DNA from: Cymbidium sinense
Lineage: Eukaryota > Streptophyta > Magnoliopsida > Asparagales > Orchidaceae
Assembly: GCA_021442155.1 (NCBI GenBank)
Contig: CM038221.1
Coordinates: 79,190,494-79,254,493 of the forward strand
Direction: 5' to 3'
Length of the DNA: 64,000 nucleotides
The translations under genes were made by a program, and so were the position numbers. Within the stretch, counting starts at the first letter, position 1. Each line of letters starts with the position of its first letter. This document shows positions 60,650 to 64,000 of the stretch, piece after piece. The notes under the pieces are model-generated. The model saw nothing but the letters and a program-made list of their open reading frames with translations, did no database searches and was not told where the DNA came from.

Positions 60650-60985
60650 AATGAGTATAATTTGAATGTATTTCTAATTTTGCGATGAGATAGTAGATAA
60701 ACATTAGATTTTTCTCATTTAGTTTAGATCTGAGTTCCGGTTTATAGCATATAGTTAATTACACTCTGATAAGTGAACTTTCGATTAAAATTTGTCGTTT
60801 AGATGTTCAATGTAAGCTATAGTAGCGCATGTAGAGTTTAGAATTTAAGATTATGAAATTCATCACTTAAACGGATGGTTGGGGAATGATGGCGTGCTCG
60901 ATCAGATCTGTATTAGTCATCCCTGCGGTCCTTCTCTTAGTCGGAGGAGGTGAATTCCAACGAGAAAGATCCACGACAATATATA
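60650..60985 (+). repeat. Module N, copy 3
   Basis: It shares GATAGTAGATAAACA, TTTAGATCTGAGTTCC, ATAGTTAATTACACTCTGATA, TGAACTTTCGATTAAA, TTGGGGAATGATGGCG and GTCATCCC with the copies at 18.48 and 33.59 kb. Its orientation is plus although the neighbouring R1 copy is inverted. Confidence 0.65.
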
Positions 60986-62459
60986 TTCATTCGTTGAAAT
61001 TTTTTGTAGAACAGATTTGTTATGGGATGACTTAGTATCTTATGACGAGAGTTGTTTTATCAAGTATCTATGATTCTGACTTAAGACGAGCCATGAGCAT
61101 CTGAGCTGGTGATCATAATATAATGGGCGTGGCCAAAACCGTCAGGAGGGTAATGCTAGCTTCTGTAAACTACTGGCCAATTCTTGATCGCAGGTAGCAT
61201 CCTTCTTGGCGTGAGATTGATTGAGTGAATATAATATAATGATTTTATTATCATGAGCTGATTTTCTAGTTGTCACCCCACAATGGAAGGTAGATGGATT
61301 GAGTTTGATTTATGTTTTTAATGATTAGAATTCTATTTAAACAGTTTTAGATTGATATTTGATTTGAGTTAATTTGATTAAAAAATTAATTAATTTGAAT
61401 ATTTTAATTGCTTTAGATCCTATCAACTGTTTTATGCTAAGATTAGATCCTTGTCCGCATGACAAAATTTTGATTTTCGTCAGGAGCGACATCAATGAAT
61501 GTTGGCTTACTCGGCATACTCTTGGCGTAGTGGCGGTGTCTTGTGACACCAAGATTTTTCTCATTGTGCCTCTTGAAGCGATGAGAATGCTGAAACACAT
61601 GCGCATATATATATCAAATTCATAGATTACGTGTTACTCATTTTTCTTGCAATATTCGGTAAAGGAACAAGGTTGTGTATGAAGAAAACCATGAGAAGAA
61701 CCCACCTCATGTTCTTCTCACAGGCGTGAGCATTTGAATTGAAGAATGTGATCGAAATCGAAAAAGAATCTCTGATGTTCTTGTTTTGTGATGAAAATTA
61801 TAAAAGTCTGAGAAAACCAAAAAGAATTATCTTGGCGATGTTCTTCCGGTTCTGTGGTAAATATGGATTACTTGGGTTGTGGGAAAAAAAATCGTCTTTT
61901 GCTTTGAAAATATGATGGGACTTCATGAGTCACAGAATGGGAAGCCTGACTCAAAAGATTTAATAGACTTGAATGTGCTGGATGTATTTCTTGATTCTGC
62001 AGTCTTCTGATCACCTGTAGGATGGACAGGATTTTAAATGTGAATTCTGGGAGCGGAGAATGGCAGCAACCATGGGGCTGAAGTATGAGCCTTAAGAGTG
62101 TAAGTGGAGCTCAACAGTCGGGCTTGATGGACATGGACGTAACAGTCTGTGAAAGACATCTGGCAGCTTGGCAGGCATAATGAGAGAGGATTACTCAGAG
62201 AGGAAGTTGCCGGGCGTGTGAATGGGAAGGAGAGAACCATTTTTCATTTTTTTAACTTCCCGTTTTATTATCGAAGAAAATGATAGAGGGAATGGTTACT
62301 TGCGGTTGAGGAAGAGAGGTAATTTAAATAAATTTTAAATTGATTAAGCAGTTTTAATGTGAATTTTGCGTCGGTACATATCATATATATATCGGTAAAG
62401 TAATTGATGTTTAACATGATGATGCGGATTATGTTTTGATCCGTTTGGTTTGAGTCGTC
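60986..62459. other. Unassigned DNA with one perfect hairpin
   Basis: TGAGAAGAAC (61692-61701) pairs with GTTCTTCTCA (61711-61720), 10 bp, loop 9. Elsewhere there is no recognised gene; the plus and minus frames at 61.3-61.6 kb overlap one another and look like chance. 61.7-62.3 kb is moderately GC-rich and leader-like. Confidence 0.45.
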
Positions 62460-63115
62460 AGTGGATCAATTTCATCTCAAAATGCAGCGTCGGCGCTTCG
62501 ATCCTTCGACATTAGCGGACTTATCGAATTGAGTGTGAAACGTCTTATTTGATGATTTGATGTTTGAAAGCTGAATGATTGAGCGGAGGTTTTTTACATC
62601 GTCGGACTTCATCGATATGCGTGGCGCGTTGATGTCGGCGCTTAATCGATTGATCGTTAGATTTTTTATATTATACGATCAATTTGATGTTACGAGCGTG
62701 GCGACAAAGTCGTTAAATTCGTCGGTCGTTTGGCCATTTTTGGCGTCATTCCTCGATTTGCGCGCCGGATTATTGACATTTGCATCTTCGTCAATTAAGC
62801 GTGAGCGGTCTTTGATAGTTTTGATGTTTGAAGTTAACAAGCGATCAATTTCGAGCGAGGTCGTTTGATCGTCGTTGCGGCCAGACTTCGATATGCGTGT
62901 CGGCCATTGATAGCTTCGGTGCTTAATCAATTGTTCGTTAGATTTTGCAATATTTATATTCTAATCAATTTCGATGTTCTGAACGCGACGACGAAGTCCG
63001 TTCATTTATCAGAGGTCGTTTCGACCACTTTCAGTGACGTCCAGTGCATTTTGAGCCCTAACTTGTGCATTGTCACCTCCGAAGTCCGTCGAATTCAACT
63101 TATGAGTTTGTCTTG
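62460..63115 (+). repeat. CpG-dense block with a ~280-bp tandem duplication
   Basis: GTGCTTAATCAATTGTTCGTTAG (about 62917) repeats GCGCTTAATCGATTGATCGTTAG (about 62638), and GACTTCGATATGCGTG (about 62885) repeats GACTTCATCGATATGCGTG (about 62606), giving a 277-280 bp period. A partial third unit with GCGTCGGCGCTTCGAT starts near 62486. CpG is far more frequent than in the rest of the window. The open frames on both strands overlap and have no recognised domain. Confidence 0.75.
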
Positions 63116-64000
63116 ATTTATGACATATATGAGGAGATCAACAAATGCCCTCAAAATGTGATTCGTGGAGGCGATTCGTTTATTAGCTTGGTTGACCCAG
63201 GGCGACCATAGAACTTGGATTATTTACTTATTGTAATACTACGAACTTTGATAGGTTATCATTGGTATCGCCTTATTTGAGACTAAATGATGATGGGTTT
63301 GATCGATTTGTCAGAATCAATTTGTCGGATTGATAAGAGTTCTTACACCATCTACTATCTGATTCAATGGCTTTGCTGAAAATCTTTCTTTTATGTCATT
63401 GTAGATTTGAGTTTCTTCTAATCCTAGCTTTGTGCTTGGTTGGGTTTGATGGAGGAATTTGTTTATTTATTTTAATGAAGGACTCCGCTGGGGAATTGGT
63501 TTATTCGTGCTTGGTTGGATTTGAAATTCCTTATCACAGCTTTGAGCTTAAGACTTGATGAAGGTGACGATTTGTCCATATTGACTTGTCGAAGTGTATG
63601 CACTCCAAACCTATGCTTTCTTCTTTGTTGATTGAAGGGTACATAAATGACCAACTTTGTTACTTAAATAAATTGATGTTGAGTTATTAGTCTACAGCGT
63701 GTGCTTTTAATGGATAATTATAAAATTCTTTAGTTGACCATCGGCTTTGTTTGAACTATGAAATTGCCTCTTGATCACGTGCTTTCTACTTTGTGGGATT
63801 TGATGAGAAGATTGGCTTTGATCGTGTTTTGAGCCATCATCATTTGAGAATATATTGAAATATCACATTGGGTATGAATATTGATTTGAGGGCAACCAAT
63901 TGGCGTTTCCTCTTACTTGATCTATCGATCAAGTAGAAAGATCTCTTAGATCGAGTTGCTTGTAATCACTAAATTTGGATGGTTTGAGATTGAACAACTA
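63116..64000. other. Unassigned DNA to the window end
   Basis: GTGCTTGGTTGGGTTTGATGG and GTGCTTGGTTGGATTTGA at 63430 and 63508 mark a small duplication. No gene, RNA or element boundary is seen. Confidence 0.45.

Noticed and set aside
61337..61625. Overlapping plus and minus ORFs near 61.4-61.6 kb
   Set aside because: Mutually antisense frames without recognisable motifs; most likely chance.
62575..62930. Real gene in the CpG-dense block
   Set aside because: Both strands have long frames, as expected from base composition, and the tandem units do not conserve one protein frame.

Overview
This window is nuclear DNA from a flowering plant. It is AT-rich and almost all of it is old, nested transposable-element debris. 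The plant origin shows in the Tat-type and chromovirus Ty3/gypsy polyproteins, a plant hAT element whose terminal inverted repeats begin TAGGGGTGTC, a PIF/Harbinger element with a MYB/SANT-type partner ORF, a tRNA-type SINE, and the first exon of a plant CDK-like protein kinase. There are no bacterial operons, CRISPR arrays or intact tRNA/rRNA genes. I found no undescribed biological system. The value lies in precisely bounded elements, non-coding repeat structure and one host-gene exon.

Layout. 1-1632: plus-strand end (archaeal-type RNase H and integrase) of a Tat-lineage Ty3/gypsy element, followed by its repeat-rich 3' region to about 4.4 kb. 4453-13483: long non-coding repeat, here called R1, with a 180-bp array, a TTGACC-rich array, a hairpin cluster and an internal 1.2-kb duplication. 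13.48-14.6 kb: minus-strand pol debris. 15.88-16.6 kb: chromovirus RT and integrase debris. 16.6-18.85 kb: second R1 fragment plus a short module called N. 19.9-21.4 kb: short-period arrays. 22.48-29.4 kb: a nearly complete but dead minus-strand Tat polyprotein (gag, protease, RT, RNase H, integrase). 31.97-33.86 kb: third R1 fragment and second N module.

35050-39874 is a complete hAT transposon with perfect 8-bp target duplication and 10-bp inverted repeats; it splits a retrotransposon ORF in frame. 41.6-45.15 kb is another R1 copy, followed by an orphan minus-strand gag zinc knuckle. 47933-48124 is a minus-strand SINE with a perfect 15-bp target duplication.

The only convincing host gene begins at 48876: a 110-codon first exon (MGCICGKPSA...) of a CDK-like Ser/Thr kinase, preceded by a 16-codon upstream ORF. 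The next exon is not found in the remaining 14.8 kb, which holds a complete Harbinger element (52143-55547), an inverted R1 copy (57092-60640), a third N module and a CpG-dense tandem repeat (62.46-63.1 kb). Either intron 1 is very long and full of transposons, or exon 1 is an orphan.

All transposase and polyprotein frames are broken by stops, shifts or catalytic substitutions (YVDD to YVDN in the Tat RT; E to K in the Harbinger DDE triad). Boundaries given to the base rest on visible duplications or repeats. Boundaries of the R1, N and array features are approximate because they were compared by eye.
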